From NCBI GenBank assembly GCA_039934475.1, contig JBDTMC010000363.1, forward strand, positions 1-8,091: a DNA stretch of 8,091 nucleotides, written 5' to 3'. Positions 6,824-8,091 of this stretch are shown in pieces. A program made the translations under genes and the position numbers. The notes beneath the pieces are model-generated. The model made no database searches. It was not told the DNA's origin and was given only the letters and a program-made list of their open reading frames with translations. How positions within the stretch are numbered: position 1 is the first letter of the stretch; each line of letters begins with the position of its first letter. Source of the DNA: JBDTMC01 sp039934475 (GTDB lineage: Bacteria > Acidobacteriota > Terriglobia > Bryobacterales > Bryobacteraceae).

Positions 6824-8091
6824 TCAAATGAAGGCAGTTTTTTGCACCAATTGAGCCAGATGGCGTGCCGCCAGACTCGGTCCTTCCAGCACACCCAACT
6901 CCGCCGCCAGCCGGAGTGCGTTGTGGCGGAAGCTTGGCTCGCCAAGAAGTTGCTCCACAGCGGTTCGTAACCGCCTGGGAGTGCAGCGGCCTTCCGCCAA
7001 GAGGATTCCCGCGCCGCTTTCCTCCACCCTTCTGGCGATTTCCCCCTGATCGAGCAGCGAAGGTACAACCAGGAGTGGAAGTCCCTTCAGTAGCGCCGCC
7101 ATCACAGAAGCGGTATTGCCATTGGTAAGAACAACATCGGCATCGTCCAGGATGGTGTGGAGCGGTCGCCAGCTGACCAACTCAATCCCCGGCGGAGTGG
7201 GTAAATTGAGGCTCTCCAAAGACCGCCCCTTGCCCGCCACCAACGTTACGGCCATTCCACTGCCCGCCAATCCCTCCGCCGTCGCATGCAGTAGGACCGG
7301 GGACTCAGCATAGAGAGTCCCTTCTTCAGCAATGATCCGCGGAGGTCCTTCCTGTCGCCGCGCCGGTCTCAGCGAATGCCCCGGCGGCCATAGGCAGGGC
7401 CCAATGTAGTGCACCGACGCCGGCAAATCGCTGCGCGAATAATCGAAAGACCGGCAGGTGGGAACCAGGTACAGATCCATCTCACCCATCAGCTCCGCCA
7501 TGCGCTTCGTCACTGCCGGGAGACCGTGCTCCGCGCGGAGCCGGTTCGACGTGCGTAGAACATCGCGGCGCGAGTAGCCACTCAGTGCTTCGATCACCGC
7601 CGCCGCCAGCCGTTGTCCGGCGGTCCGCCGCGGCGGCATCGCACGGCCATGCACAGGCCCCGAGTCTCCCGGTTGCAGGCAAAGAGCGACATGCGACAGC
7701 ATCGCCGCGGGAATTCCGGTGGTTTCGCGAATCACCAGTACGACGCTCCACAACGCGGTGTCCCCTACAATCACATCCGGCTGGTAGGTTTTAATCGCCG
7801 CTTGCAGGTCTTGAACCTGTTGCGGAAGCGTTTGCAATAACAATCCGCGCCATGATCGCCACAGCCGCCACGGCCTCTTGCGATTGTGGAGAATCCTGTC
7901 GACTGTGAGATCGGCCTCCTCTTGGTTGAGAGCCCGAAACGGAAAAAGGCGGGCGCCAATCGCTTCCACCCTCTTTCTCTCCCGCTCCGCAGTGTAGATC
8001 GCTACTTCATGACCATCAGCCAGCAGCGCTTCCGCTACTGAGAGAAAAACACCAGCGTGGGTTTCAAAAGACCAAGATGCCAATAGAAAAC
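6824..8091 (-). CDS. GT1/MGT-like glycosyltransferase, partial (N-terminus outside window)
   Basis: This is probably a UDP-sugar-dependent glycosyltransferase of the GT-B fold (GT1, macrolide/sterol/UDP-glucuronosyl type) acting on a small lipophilic acceptor in the cytoplasm. The frame is open to the window edge: visible residues begin FLLASW, which resembles the usual first strand, so only a few residues are missing; the TTG at 8083 is probably internal. With that TTG as residue 1, ETHAGVFLSVAEALLADGHEV (7-27) matches the family N-terminal Rossmann start, QPDVIVGDTALW (101-112) the KPD-x-x-x-D strand, and HYIGPCLWPP (225-234) the linker. The C-terminal domain has a strand ending IIAEEGTLY (250-258), WRPLHTILDDADVVLTNGNT (305-324), then GLPLLVVPSLLDQGEIARRV (334-353) with the donor-sugar DQ pair at 345-346. 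The HGG normally found in the first C-terminal loop reads TNG here. Stop TGA at 6826-6824. Donor and acceptor cannot be assigned; nothing else here suggests a biosynthetic cluster. Confidence 0.85.
   Translation of the reverse strand, partial: FLLASWSFETHAGVFLSVAEALLADGHEVAIYTAERERKRVEAIGARLFPFRALNQEEADLTVDRILHNRKRPWRLWRSWRGLLLQTLPQQVQDLQAAIKTYQPDVIVGDTALWSVVLVIRETTGIPAAMLSHVALCLQPGDSGPVHGRAMPPRRTAGQRLAAAVIEALSGYSRRDVLRTSNRLRAEHGLPAVTKRMAELMGEMDLYLVPTCRSFDYSRSDLPASVHYIGPCLWPPGHSLRPARRQEGPPRIIAEEGTLYAESPVLLHATAEGLAGSGMAVTLVAGKGRSLESLNLPTPPGIELVSWRPLHTILDDADVVLTNGNTASVMAALLKGLPLLVVPSLLDQGEIARRVEESGAGILLAEGRCTPRRLRTAVEQLLGEPSFRHNALRLAAELGVLEGPSLAARHLAQLVQKTAFI

Overview
The window is about 8.1 kb of moderately GC-rich bacterial DNA in two convergent blocks. 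The + strand (1-5349) carries the 3' part of a classical F-type ATP synthase operon in the order atpF-atpH-atpA-atpG-atpD-atpC. The - strand (8091-5333) carries a glycosyltransferase fragment, a secreted TolB/PD40-type beta-propeller protein and, at the 3' end, a very short membrane-protein gene. Codon use, the PD40 protein style and the form of the ATP synthase subunits suggest an Acidobacteriota genome (Solibacter/Bryobacter-like). That assignment is a judgement from sequence style, not a search result.

Region 1 (1-5349): six genes of the F1 sector and its stator, with gaps of 1, 43, 13, 9 and 12 nt, so one transcript is very likely. Subunits b and delta form the peripheral stalk, alpha and beta form the catalytic hexamer, and gamma and epsilon form the rotor shaft. 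All diagnostic motifs that I checked are present: Walker A in alpha and beta, the alpha arginine finger, the beta catalytic glutamate, the gamma C-terminal signature and the delta C-terminal signature. The F0 genes atpB and atpE, expected upstream, are outside the window.

Region 2 (5333-5566): between atpC and the PD40 gene there is more than spacer. On the - strand an AGGAG Shine-Dalgarno, 8 nt before an ATG at 5503, opens a 29-codon frame encoding one Trp-rich transmembrane helix ending in LGVPT, followed by an in-frame TGA (5416-5414). The frame stays open for 26 more codons, placing a Cys five residues after the TGA. 23 nt after the TGA lies the apical loop of a perfect 7-bp hairpin with loop GGU. 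This matches the published bacterial SECIS criteria (short loop beginning with G, 4-16 bp upper stem, loop 16-37 nt from the UGA). I therefore propose a 56-residue membrane selenoprotein with a U-x4-C redox tail. This is the most interesting item in the window, and it is a prediction.

Region 3 (5567-8091): the PD40 gene encodes an exported beta-propeller of unknown function with its own Shine-Dalgarno. It lies 63 nt upstream of the short gene on the same strand, so the two may share a transcript. Upstream, after a 159-nt gap, is a GT1/MGT-like glycosyltransferase whose N-terminus is cut by the window edge and whose usual HGG nucleotide-binding motif is altered.
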